From a virus: a stretch of 24,930 nucleotides of DNA. Both the position numbers and the translations under genes were made by a program. Numbering within the stretch: the first letter of the stretch is position 1; every line of letters begins with the position of its first letter. Shown here piece after piece: positions 13,268 to 20,775 of this stretch. The notes below the pieces were generated by a model. That model was not told the origin of the DNA. It was given only the letters and a program-made list of their open reading frames with translations, and did not search any database. Location: positions 1 through 24,930 of IMG/VR virus record IMGVR_UViG_3300010158_000301; one strand, 5' to 3'.

Positions 13268-14710
13268 ATGCCAAGTTGTAAAATAGTTATTTCGGACGAA
13301 GTTAACTGCAAGATTGAGGGATTAGAAGTTGATGCACGGCGCAGACTTGTAGCAAAGTTTAAATTCGAACTGCCATATGCTCGTCATCTTCCTGCTGTGC
13401 GTTTAGGAAGATGGGACGGCAAAGTTGCTTACTTCCAATTAAGTGGTAGCACTTATGTTAATCTATTGCCCGATATTATCGAGTGGTTGACCGAACGTAA
13501 TTATGTAATTGACCTTGACGATAAGAGACCTCCTGCTATTCAATTTAATTTTGTTGAAACAACCGAAGATAGTTTTAGTAATGTATGCTGGCCAAAAGGT
13601 CATCCTGCTGCTGGGCAACCTATAATGCTGCGTGACTATCAAGTCGATATCATCAATAATTTCCTTGCTAATCCACAGTGCCTACAGGAGGTGGCTACAG
13701 GTGCAGGTAAGACAATCATGACCGCCGCGCTTAGTTACAAATGCCAAGAGTATGGTCGTACATTGGTAATCGTTCCTAATAAAAGCCTTGTTACCCAAAC
13801 AGAAGAAGACTATATCAACATGGGATTGGATGTTGGTGTATATTTTGGGGACAAGAAGGAACTAGGCAAGACTCATACTATCTGCACTTGGCAAAGCCTA
13901 AACAATATCCTTAAAGGTGATAAGGAATTGGCAGCGGACTTCATCGACAATGTTGTTGCTGTCATTGTTGACGAGGTACATATGGCTAAAGCAGAAGTAC
14001 TTAAAGATATTCTCACGGATTACCTTGCTCGTGTTCCAATTCGCTGGGGATTGACTGGAACTATACCTAAGGAAGACTTTGCTTTTGTTGCACTTAAGAT
14101 TGCACTAGGTGAGGTAATCAATAAACTCAGTGCCAGTGAATTGCAAGACCGAGGGGTGTTGGCAAACTGTCACGTGAACATTATTCAAACTGAAGAGCAT
14201 AGTGAGTTTACAGATTATCAAAAAGAACTAAAATATCTAACTACTAATCCTGAAAGATTAGATTACATTGCAAAATTAACAAGTGAGATTATTAAAACTG
14301 GTAATACATTGATACTAGTGGATCGCATTAGTGCAGGGGAAGAACTTGCTGCTAGGATCTCAAACAGTATCTTTATCTCCGGCGATATGAAGACCGCAGA
14401 TCGCAAAGGACATTATGATGAGATCGCCGAAACAATGGACAGAACTATTATTGCTACCTACGGCGTTGCTGCTGTGGGGATCAATATTCCTCGTATCTTT
14501 AATCTTGTACTCATTGAGCCTGGCAAGTCTTTTGTTCGTGTCATACAGTCTATCGGTCGTGGTATTCGCAAGGCACAAGATAAAGACCATGTTCAGATCT
14601 GGGATGTGACTGGTAATTGTAAATTCGCCAAACGTCACCTTACTAAGAGAAAACAATTCTATAAGGAAGCGAATTATCCATTCACTATAGATAAAATAAG
14701 TTATAAGTAA
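13268..14710 (+). CDS. uvsW: UvsW, superfamily 2 DNA/RNA helicase
   Basis: T4-type UvsW/RecG-like helicase that unwinds R-loops and branched DNA, and switches replication from origin use to recombination-dependent initiation. The 480 aa match the family (T4 UvsW about 500). Residues 1-110 are the UvsW N-terminal substrate domain, with RLGRWDGKVAYF at 45-56. Q/Walker A ATGAGKT at 143-149, LVIVPNKSLV at 166-175, DEVH at 235-238, LTGT at 262-265, motif V region ATYGVAAVGINIPR at 396-409, and motif VI QSIGRGIRKA at 427-436. Start codon: the only ATG in a sequence with a promoter -10 directly upstream. The gene after it follows within 14 bases. Confidence 0.94.
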   Translation: MPSCKIVISDEVNCKIEGLEVDARRRLVAKFKFELPYARHLPAVRLGRWDGKVAYFQLSGSTYVNLLPDIIEWLTERNYVIDLDDKRPPAIQFNFVETTEDSFSNVCWPKGHPAAGQPIMLRDYQVDIINNFLANPQCLQEVATGAGKTIMTAALSYKCQEYGRTLVIVPNKSLVTQTEEDYINMGLDVGVYFGDKKELGKTHTICTWQSLNNILKGDKELAADFIDNVVAVIVDEVHMAKAEVLKDILTDYLARVPIRWGLTGTIPKEDFAFVALKIALGEVINKLSASELQDRGVLANCHVNIIQTEEHSEFTDYQKELKYLTTNPERLDYIAKLTSEIIKTGNTLILVDRISAGEELAARISNSIFISGDMKTADRKGHYDEIAETMDRTIIATYGVAAVGINIPRIFNLVLIEPGKSFVRVIQSIGRGIRKAQDKDHVQIWDVTGNCKFAKRHLTKRKQFYKEANYPFTIDKISYK

Positions 14711-14724
14711 ACCAAGGAATTTTA

Positions 14725-15225
14725 ATGCGCATACTAACAGTTGATAATACAGTATTTGAAATGACACAGTTGCCCGACGAAGTAACTGACTTAAGATTTT
14801 GTGTACTTGATAATTCAAACCCAGCAGACCCTGACTACTTCTTCTTACCGTTGATATTTCTAGAATCATTCAATGATCCTGCATTAGTCTTAAAGATTGG
14901 ACCTCACACGATCAAGATGCCATACAATTGGCGAATACTAATCGGTGAGGCTGAGATTGGTGATTTGGAAGCATTGCCTCTTACTAAACTAAATGACAGA
15001 GGATTCGAAGCATTTACTTTCAATCCACTTAAGAGTTTCAGAGCAGAATTCTTTCCAATCGAAATTACAGATGTATATCAAGATGTAAAATGGTTCTTTC
15101 CAAAATTAAGAAATGGGCAATTACTGTGTGTACCTATTAGTAGTGGACCAAATCCAGTCTGTGCTTACTTTGTTAAAGATATCAGCCGTGCAAGCGAATG
15201 CATTGACATTTCTAAGATTGTATAG
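14725..15225 (+). CDS. Hypothetical protein between uvsW and the gp62-like gene
   Basis: The 166-aa protein has no named motif. AAGGA lies before the ATG, and uvsW ends 14 bases earlier. The sequence is beta-rich; the C-terminal half contains FEAFTFNPLKSFRAEFFPIE, then DVKWFFPKLRNGQLLCVPIS and CAYFVKDISRASECIDISKI. It resembles conserved proteins of unknown function in marine T4-like phages (from memory, unchecked). Position among replication genes is compatible with a replication or transcription accessory role, but the sequence does not show one. Its last 23 bases carry the promoter of the next gene. Confidence 0.75.
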   Translation: MRILTVDNTVFEMTQLPDEVTDLRFCVLDNSNPADPDYFFLPLIFLESFNDPALVLKIGPHTIKMPYNWRILIGEAEIGDLEALPLTKLNDRGFEAFTFNPLKSFRAEFFPIEITDVYQDVKWFFPKLRNGQLLCVPISSGPNPVCAYFVKDISRASECIDISKIV

Positions 15226-15231
15226 TAAAAT
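15203..15231 (+). promoter_or_regulatory. Sigma70-like promoter of the gp62-like gene, predicted leaderless
   Basis: A perfect TTGACA (15203-15208), a 17-base spacer and TAAAAT (15226-15231). The ATG at 15237 begins 5 bases after the -10 box and has no Shine-Dalgarno. The -35 is inside the previous coding region. Confidence 0.6.
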
Positions 15232-15236
15232 AAAAC

Positions 15237-15713
15237 ATGGCTAAAAAAGAACGTGCATTAGACTTGACATATCTTTTGAACTCGATCGACAAGAAGAATC
15301 GAGATTTTTATGAAGATCTCGATACAGAACAGTTGAAAGAGTATAGTTCCTATGTGGCATTACGGTGGGCAAGTAGCATTAATCAAGATGGCGATATCGC
15401 CAAGTATTATTTGCTTAGTGCGAATCAACAGGCTAACAAACATCTGTGGGATCTAAATAAACATCCCAAGTTACAATGGTTGGCAATTAGTTGTATCAGT
15501 CCAGGGATGGGAATACAGCGACATGAATTTATTGCATTTAAAAATAAATCTGCTAAGAATAAGAGAGCACAAATAATTGCTAATCTGTATCCTGCGATGA
15601 AAATCAAAGAAGCAGAAGACCTAAGTGATCTAATGAGCGACAAAGAATTCAGTGAATACCTTAAAGATTTAGGGTGGGACGACAAAAAGATTAAAGAGGC
15701 AGTGAGCAAATGA
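15237..15713 (+). CDS. Clamp-loader small subunit, gp62-like
   Basis: Probable gp62, the small subunit of the T4-type sliding-clamp loader (with gp44). The 158 aa are somewhat below T4 gp62 (187). Visible: FYEDLDTEQLKEYSSYVALRW (split as FYEDLDTEQLK and EYSSYVALRWASSI), YYLLSANQQANKHLWDLNKH at about 61-80, then KLQWLAISCISPGMG at about 82-96, and a C-terminal LGWDDKKIKEAV. The NK-H-x-x-DLNKHP-x-LQW and SPGMG pattern is what I associate with marine T4-like gp62 (memory, not search). No gp44 is adjacent. Its stop overlaps the next start (ATGA), and it opens a coupled operon running to 18545. Confidence 0.68.
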   Translation: MAKKERALDLTYLLNSIDKKNRDFYEDLDTEQLKEYSSYVALRWASSINQDGDIAKYYLLSANQQANKHLWDLNKHPKLQWLAISCISPGMGIQRHEFIAFKNKSAKNKRAQIIANLYPAMKIKEAEDLSDLMSDKEFSEYLKDLGWDDKKIKEAVSK

Positions 15714-15973
15714 CAGTTAGGAACTTTTATACCAACGATCCAAGTGTTTTAACAACTAGTATCTCAGACACATATGGCGGTCAGGAACTTATGATCAATA
15801 TCAGTTATGAATTTCAAGAATTGTTAAATTGGTGGAGACAATGGGGACCGATATTTAAAGATGGTAATGCTACTGTGCAGGATGCATTAGTACAAGCAAG
15901 AGTACTACATGAGTTGGCTAAAGAACAAAATGGGCAACCTAAAACTTACAGTTGGACCGAAACAACACTATGA
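15710..15973 (+). CDS. Small hypothetical protein, replication operon
   Basis: The 87-aa protein is unrecognised. ATGA overlaps at both ends (15710-15713 with the gp62-like gene, 15970-15973 with the radical SAM gene) show strict coupling. N-terminal TVRNFYTNDPSVLTTSISDT is polar; the middle ISYEFQELLNWWRQWGPIFK has a helical Trp-rich segment, and QDALVQARVLHELAKEQNG is a probable helix. No membrane helix. It could be a small partner of a neighbouring enzyme. Confidence 0.75.
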   Translation: MTVRNFYTNDPSVLTTSISDTYGGQELMINISYEFQELLNWWRQWGPIFKDGNATVQDALVQARVLHELAKEQNGQPKTYSWTETTL

Positions 15974-17028
15974 TTCGATTAGAGGATATAACTTGGATAC
16001 ATGCTGAATTGAGCACATTATGTCAGGCTGCTTGTCCTCTGTGTGCTAGAAATGATTATGGATTCAAAACAAGAACAGATTTTCCCAAGTGCGAATTATC
16101 CATCGAAGATTGGGCTAAGATCTTTGACAATGCCACTTGTAATCCAAATAGATTTTATTTCAATGGCAACTTCGGTGATCCTATAATTGCCAAAGATGTG
16201 GTTGAGATAACTGAATATTGTTTCAATCGGTGGCCAAGAATGAAAATTCAGATATCCACTAATGGTGGGATACGGTCCGAAGAATGGTGGACTGAATTTG
16301 CTACAAAGTTTAGTAAAAATCAATTAGTTGTTCAATTTTGTATCGATGGTCTCGAAGACACTAATCAAATATATAGAATAAATGTTCCATATCAAAAAGC
16401 AATGGCAAATGCTAAAGCATTCATTGCAGGCGGCGGAAATGCTCAGTGGCGGATGATAAAGTTTAAACATAACGAACATCAATTCGAAGAAGCACAGCGT
16501 AGAAGTAAGGAAATTGGGTTTGCTGCATTTTTAGAAACAGATGATGGTAGAAACAGGGGGTTTGCATTTACGAATGAAACCGACGGTTATTGGATTTTGC
16601 CATCTGAAGGAGCAGGGTCAGATCAATCTCCTCAACTTATCAGACCAAAATTGTTTGAAAGTAAACCACCTAAGATTAAGGACGATGGATTGGTTCCTAT
16701 GCTTGAAAGCAAGTGGCTTGCTAACAATAAAAACATTGATTGTTTTGTTAAGAAAGAAAAGTCTTTATACGTCGCTGCAAATGGGGAAATATATCCCTGC
16801 TGTTTTATCGGATTCTTTCCAAAAGAATATAAAGGTTGGTACACTAATTTCAATACAGTAGTGGGTGATATTGAAAACAATGCCATCACACATGGACTAG
16901 AAAAGTCTGTGGAATACTTTAATAAGGTGGAAGAATCTTGGAGCAAAGAATCTGTCGCAGATGGCGTGATAACAACTTGTCTAAACTGTTCTAAAGAATG
17001 GCGTTCAACAGTGAAAAAATCTAACTGA
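15970..17028 (+). CDS. Radical SAM enzyme with SPASM-like C-terminus
   Basis: The 352-aa protein from the ATG at 15970 (ATGA overlap with the previous gene). The [4Fe-4S] motif CQAACPLC is at residues 18-25 (Cys 18, 22, 25; CxxxCxxC), followed by CARNDYG-like sequence. NGNFGDPI near residue 62 replaces the usual GGEP segment, and QISTNGG near 95 fits the next strand. Late cysteines occur in VAANGEIYPCCFIGFF and a terminal TTCLNCSKEW, in the style of a SPASM/twitch domain that holds auxiliary clusters. The usual jobs are peptide or protein modification; here the substrate is unknown. A second such enzyme lies at 20747-21877. Chromosomal location in a replication operon is notable. Confidence 0.85.
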   Translation: MIRLEDITWIHAELSTLCQAACPLCARNDYGFKTRTDFPKCELSIEDWAKIFDNATCNPNRFYFNGNFGDPIIAKDVVEITEYCFNRWPRMKIQISTNGGIRSEEWWTEFATKFSKNQLVVQFCIDGLEDTNQIYRINVPYQKAMANAKAFIAGGGNAQWRMIKFKHNEHQFEEAQRRSKEIGFAAFLETDDGRNRGFAFTNETDGYWILPSEGAGSDQSPQLIRPKLFESKPPKIKDDGLVPMLESKWLANNKNIDCFVKKEKSLYVAANGEIYPCCFIGFFPKEYKGWYTNFNTVVGDIENNAITHGLEKSVEYFNKVEESWSKESVADGVITTCLNCSKEWRSTVKKSN

Positions 17029-17029
17029 C

Positions 17030-17758
17030 ATGAAATCGGATATGGCAAATTTTATAGCAGAAGCCGTGGCAAATGCAAAGCCAGGAGACCACGTCTGTCA
17101 GTATTGTAACAAAGGCTTTATCAAAGAAAGCACACTTGCTGCACATCAATGTGAACCAAAACGTCGTGCTCAACAGCGCACTGAAGTTGGTGTTAGTCTT
17201 GCTTATCAGGCATGGATTAGATTCTATGAACTTACTCAGGGCAGTGCCAAGTTAAAGACATATGATGACTTTTGTAAAAGTCAGTTCTATGCAGCATTTG
17301 TTAAGTTTGGGAGATATTGTCACAGCATACGTGCTATCAATGCTACTCGCTTCATTGACTATGTAATCAAGAATAACATCAAACTTGATCATTGGTGTCG
17401 TGAAAAAATATATGATGTATATCTGTTGCAGTTACTAACAACTGAAGCAGCCGAGGATGCACTTGCAAGAGGAATCGAGCATATGCAGGAGTGGGCCGAA
17501 ATAAATGGTACTCTGTTTAGTGATTATTTCAAATGTGTATCATCTAATCGTTTGGTGACAGACATTAGAAACGGCCGTATTAGTGCTTGGTGTTTGTTTT
17601 GTTGTGATTCTGGTAATATTGCTCTCTCAAATCTAAACGAAGAGCAGATTAAATTAATTTGGCCATATATAAACTCTGACATTTGGCAGAAGAAGTTAAA
17701 GGATTATCCTGCTGATGCAGAGATGGCAAAGTATATCCTCAATGAGGCTGGATTATGA
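17030..17758 (+). CDS. Conserved phage protein with N-terminal zinc finger
   Basis: The 242-aa protein begins one base after the previous stop; an alternative ATG at 17042 exists and neither has a clear Shine-Dalgarno. Residues 23-41 form a C2H2/C2HC-like finger, CQYCNKGFIKESTLAAHQC, followed by a basic EPKRRAQQR. The rest is helical and conserved in style: YELTQGSAKLKTYDDFCKS, then FGRYCHSIRAINATRFIDY, a hydrophobic core, and the ending YPADAEMAKYILNEAGL. I remember closely similar proteins in T4-like marine phages annotated as hypothetical. The finger suggests nucleic-acid or protein binding in replication or repair. The stop overlaps the next start (ATGA). Confidence 0.85.
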   Translation: MKSDMANFIAEAVANAKPGDHVCQYCNKGFIKESTLAAHQCEPKRRAQQRTEVGVSLAYQAWIRFYELTQGSAKLKTYDDFCKSQFYAAFVKFGRYCHSIRAINATRFIDYVIKNNIKLDHWCREKIYDVYLLQLLTTEAAEDALARGIEHMQEWAEINGTLFSDYFKCVSSNRLVTDIRNGRISAWCLFCCDSGNIALSNLNEEQIKLIWPYINSDIWQKKLKDYPADAEMAKYILNEAGL

Positions 17759-17979
17759 ATTACGGTGGAATTGATGCAGCACCCCCTAACAGGAAATGGG
17801 GAATATGGCAAACTGAATTTTTATGGAGACCAAAGCGTATAGACAATAAATGGTATTGGTTACGTCGCATTCATTATAGATTTCGTATGATATCATGGGC
17901 GCCAGGATTAGGTGAAGAAAAATATGAATTTCAATATGCTGTTGACGTATTTGATCTAATGCAGAAAGATTCACAGTGA
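17755..17979 (+). CDS. Small basic aromatic hypothetical protein
   Basis: The 74-aa protein is rich in Trp, Tyr and Arg (RKWGIWQTEFLWRPKRIDNK, then WYWLRRIHYRFRMISW). The middle is strongly basic with an acidic C-terminal tail (DVFDLMQKDSQ). ATGA overlap with the zinc-finger gene and GTGA overlap with the DnaE-like gene place it inside the coupled operon. It is not recognised; basic and aromatic composition would suit nucleic-acid contact. Confidence 0.75.
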   Translation: MNYGGIDAAPPNRKWGIWQTEFLWRPKRIDNKWYWLRRIHYRFRMISWAPGLGEEKYEFQYAVDVFDLMQKDSQ

Positions 17980-18545
17980 AATTTGCAGCAGATATTGATA
18001 TTGATTTTGCTGATAGAGAAGCAGTGCTTAAAGTAATAAAGCATACGCCTGCTAGTATACATCGCAATGGTGAATGGACCAAACATAATACAGGAGTATA
18101 TGTTAATCCTATACCTTCAGATCCATTAACTGGCCTGAGTAACATTGATTATCAGTCTGCTGAGGACATTGGTTATATTAAACTTGATCTGTTGAATGTG
18201 CATGTATACAGTATGATTAGGAATGAATCTCATTTAAATAGTTTGATTGCACAGGAACCAAATTGGGATTTATTAAATGATAAGACCTTTGTGGAGAAAC
18301 TTATTCATATTGGCAACCATTATGATCTTATCCATCGTATGCCTGATCCTATTACTTCCATACCTCGCATGGCTATGTTTCTTTCTATTATTAGGCCTGC
18401 AAAGCGCCATCTCATAGGATTAACGTGGAAAGAAGTTGCTAAGACAATTTGGGATAAGCCATTGGATGATAGTTATTTCTTTAAGAAAAGCCATGCTGTG
18501 TCTTATGCACAGTTAGTAGCAGTTCACATGAATTTATTAGTTTAA
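17976..18545 (+). CDS. DnaE-like mini-protein (DNA polymerase III alpha-related motifs)
   Basis: The 189-aa protein starts at GTG (GTGA overlap with the previous gene). Four segments resemble the DnaE/PolC-family alpha subunit in the right order: DIDIDF at residues 6-11 (cf. P-D-x-D-x-D-F, the two catalytic Asp), YIKLDLLNVHV at 67-77 (cf. K-F-D-F-L-G-L with the third Asp, D71), IIRPAKRHLIG at 138-148 (cf. A-L-Y-R-P-G-P), and FFKKSHAVSYAQL at 168-180 (cf. F-N-K-S-H-A-x-x-Y). Real DnaE is over 1000 aa, so this is a strongly reduced relative of the palm and thumb region, without PHP, fingers, OB-fold or tau-binding parts. Function is unknown: a remnant, a catalytic mini-protein or a scaffold. 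Similar proteins may be common in T4-like marine phages. Operon mates include a clamp-loader subunit. Confidence 0.75.
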   Translation: MKFAADIDIDFADREAVLKVIKHTPASIHRNGEWTKHNTGVYVNPIPSDPLTGLSNIDYQSAEDIGYIKLDLLNVHVYSMIRNESHLNSLIAQEPNWDLLNDKTFVEKLIHIGNHYDLIHRMPDPITSIPRMAMFLSIIRPAKRHLIGLTWKEVAKTIWDKPLDDSYFFKKSHAVSYAQLVAVHMNLLV

Positions 18546-18911
18546 TTTACGAACTAACTGTACTACTCTACGCTTAGTTCTTTTATTTGCTAGATTTGCC
18601 AAACTTACAAAATGCCCTTGCTGTTCTTTGATATCTTTAACATTAAGAGTAACTAGACTATATCTAAATTCGCTCCATGTATGTTTCATAAAGATATTAA
18701 TGGGTATGAGTCTATTAGATTCCCACCACCAGATATCGGCTTGTTCCAGAAATCTTCGTTTGTGTTCTTCTGTCTTTAATTTATTGAATGCATACATGCT
18801 GACAATATCGCCATCATGATTTTGAATAACTCCTACATAGTCGCTATGTGTGTACTTGATGAAGCTAATAAAGGGATAATTTTCTAACAATTGTTCCAAA
18901 CTCAATGACAT
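18537..18911 (-). CDS. Hypothetical phage protein, minus strand
   Basis: The 124-aa protein is unrecognised but its composition and codon use look coding. It carries EQLLENYPFISFIKYTHSDY at the start, then ADIWWWESNRLIPINIFMKH, and a basic C-terminus KRTKRRVVQLVRKLN. The start codon (18909-18911) overlaps the late promoter motif of the divergent gene at 18938. The 3' end overlaps the DnaE-like gene by 9 bases. A minus-strand TATAAATA at 18963-18956 could be its own late promoter. The basic tail suggests nucleic-acid or partner binding. Short orphan gene between two plus-strand genes. Confidence 0.72.
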   Translation of the reverse strand: MSLSLEQLLENYPFISFIKYTHSDYVGVIQNHDGDIVSMYAFNKLKTEEHKRRFLEQADIWWWESNRLIPINIFMKHTWSEFRYSLVTLNVKDIKEQQGHFVSLANLANKRTKRRVVQLVRKLN

Positions 18912-18916
18912 AAATA
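18910..18916 (+). promoter_or_regulatory. T4-type late promoter motif, GACATAAATATT
   Basis: ATAAATA within GACATAAATATT, identical over 12 bases to the motif before the gene at 24306. It ends 21 bases before the GTG at 18938. In T4-like phages this core is read by a gp55-type sigma factor. Confidence 0.72.
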
Positions 18917-18937
18917 TTCTAAGAGACGGGGTTTAAA

Positions 18938-19738
18938 GTGCAATCAATCTCAGGATATTTATATAACCAAACCATGGATGTGGTAATTATTCTGGACGCA
19001 CTGCCTAATCGGGAGAATATGCTAGTGTATGCAAAGCCCTTACAGATTTACAAAGGTATCGATAATAAGATTAAGTTATTGATCAAGAATCAAGATCAAA
19101 AACTTCAAAACCTATTAGATACAACGATCATCTTTAATTTAATTGATAGTGCAACTAGCGAATTGATTTTTACACGTTTGGTAACAGCATATGTTAATAA
19201 AGGATCTGCTTATATAACATTGGATCAAATGGATCTAAATGATTTACCTGCAGGAATCTACAACTACAGTCTACAATTAAACAGTGGCGAAGGCGAAGCC
19301 AGAATCATTTATAGTGATGACAATTATAATGCTCAGGGACAAGCAAGAGTAGTGGATGGTGTGTATCCAACATTTCGACCAAGCATAAAACCAACACTTG
19401 GTCCATTCTATAATAACAACCCCAATTCCAATGGATATCGATCTGATCAAAGTACTATAATATCCGATGCTATCAATGTATTAGATCGAGTTAAATCTCG
19501 TAGTATTCTGCAGACTGTACAGTATTATGGATCAGGATTTACTGGAACAGTAAAAATTCAAGGTAGCCTTAGTGCTACTATAACTGCATATCCAGATGAT
19601 TGGTTTGATATCGACACTCAGGCTTTTGATGAACTTACTGGATGCCAGTTTAGCACTTTTGTTGGTAAGATTGGGCTAGTACGCTTTAGAGTTCATACTA
19701 CTAGCGGTTCATTAGACAAGATACTTTACAGACCATAA
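18938..19738 (+). CDS. Probable virion structural protein
   Basis: The 266-aa protein starts at GTG 18938, which has a G-rich GAGACGGGG upstream; an ATG at 18974 lacks a ribosome site. It has a Thr/Ser-rich beta pattern typical of virion proteins: YLYNQTMDVVIILDAL, KPLQIYKGIDNKIKLLIK, FNLIDSATSELIF and DLPAGIYNYSLQLNSGEG, then a linker GPFYNNNPNSNGYRSDQST and a second beta-rich domain from about residue 195 (YYGSGFTGTVKIQGSLSAT) closing with SLDKILYRP. The layout of two beta domains fits a tail, baseplate or fibre component, and a late promoter precedes it. Exact role is not recognised. Confidence 0.8.
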   Translation: MQSISGYLYNQTMDVVIILDALPNRENMLVYAKPLQIYKGIDNKIKLLIKNQDQKLQNLLDTTIIFNLIDSATSELIFTRLVTAYVNKGSAYITLDQMDLNDLPAGIYNYSLQLNSGEGEARIIYSDDNYNAQGQARVVDGVYPTFRPSIKPTLGPFYNNNPNSNGYRSDQSTIISDAINVLDRVKSRSILQTVQYYGSGFTGTVKIQGSLSATITAYPDDWFDIDTQAFDELTGCQFSTFVGKIGLVRFRVHTTSGSLDKILYRP

Positions 19739-19753
19739 TTAATCTGTTATAAT
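19725..19753 (+). promoter_or_regulatory. Sigma70-like promoter of primase gene, predicted leaderless
   Basis: TTTACA (19725-19730), a 17-base spacer and perfect TATAAT (19748-19753). The ATG at 19759 starts 5 bases after the -10 box, and no Shine-Dalgarno is present. The -35 box is in the last codons of the previous gene. Confidence 0.7.
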
Positions 19754-19758
19754 AAAGT

Positions 19759-20775
19759 ATGTTCATCCAGCAGGAAATACTATCAGCATGGACTAGAGGT
19801 CGTAAGACTAAAAGCACTGCCACTGGCTGGATCAGTGCCAATGCTGTCTGTTGTCACCATAATGGGCAGAATACCGACCAGCGTGGACGTGGGGGTCTGC
19901 TACCCACGCAAGAAAGTGGGATCAGTTACCATTGTTTTAACTGCGGGTTTACTGCCAACTGGCAACCCGGGCGTCGCATCACTCTTAAGATGCGTAAACT
20001 ATTGGCCTGGATGGGTGTAGGTGAAGATGAAATTCGTCGTCTCAGTTTATTTGCATTGGGACAACTTGATAACAGCATGGATGTCAAGAAGGAAGTAATC
20101 CGAGAACTTCCAAAATTTGAATGTAAGGAAATCTGTCCGGGGCATGATCTATTAGATTGGTTTATCATGCAGGATATTAGCCAGGAAGATTTAGATCAAG
20201 CAATGCTTATTCTTGATTATGTTGATTCGAGAGGACTTGGAGATAAGATAGAATACTTCAAGTGGCACAATGATAAGACAACACATGTATATAACCGTGT
20301 ATTAGTTCCATTTGCATGGTTAGGGCAACCCATGGGATATAGCGGGCGCAGCATTGTACCAACTAAACGAAAATACTACACAGAACATCCTCCACATTTT
20401 GTATTCAATTATGATAGGCAGCAGCAGGATGCTAAGTTTTGCTTAGTAGTCGAAGGTGTACTCGATGCGATCGCAGTAGATGGGCTATCAATCTTAACGA
20501 ACGAATGCAACGAATCGCAAGCACATATCGTTGATAGCCTGAATCGTGAGGTTATTGTTGTTCCAGATCGTGATAAAGCAGGCATGGAATTAGTTCGACA
20601 TGCAATGGAATATGGATGGAATGTTGCATTTCCAGATTGGGGTCCAAACATTAAAGATTGCTCGGACGCTGTACAAAAATATGGTCAACTGTTTACAATG
20701 CGTAGTGTTCTAAACAGTGTTGAAACTAACAATCTTAAAATTCAACTCATGATGAAGCGTTGGCTTGATAACTAA
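19759..20775 (+). CDS. DNA primase, gp61-like
   Basis: T4 gp61/DnaG-type primase that makes RNA primers for lagging-strand synthesis with the gp41 helicase, 338 aa (T4 gp61 is 342). The N-terminal zinc domain has CCHHNGQN at 31-38 and HCFNCGF at 58-64, giving likely Cys/His ligands. The TOPRIM core has VVEGVLDAIAVDG at 230-242 (catalytic Glu232) and VVPDRDKAGM at 267-276 (D270, D272). GYSGRSIVPTKRKYY at 193-207 is the RNA polymerase-fold basic segment before it. Downstream, after one convergent gene, is the helicase. Its 3' end overlaps the minus-strand radical SAM gene by 29 bases. The promoter is discussed separately. Confidence 0.92.
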   Translation: MFIQQEILSAWTRGRKTKSTATGWISANAVCCHHNGQNTDQRGRGGLLPTQESGISYHCFNCGFTANWQPGRRITLKMRKLLAWMGVGEDEIRRLSLFALGQLDNSMDVKKEVIRELPKFECKEICPGHDLLDWFIMQDISQEDLDQAMLILDYVDSRGLGDKIEYFKWHNDKTTHVYNRVLVPFAWLGQPMGYSGRSIVPTKRKYYTEHPPHFVFNYDRQQQDAKFCLVVEGVLDAIAVDGLSILTNECNESQAHIVDSLNREVIVVPDRDKAGMELVRHAMEYGWNVAFPDWGPNIKDCSDAVQKYGQLFTMRSVLNSVETNNLKIQLMMKRWLDN

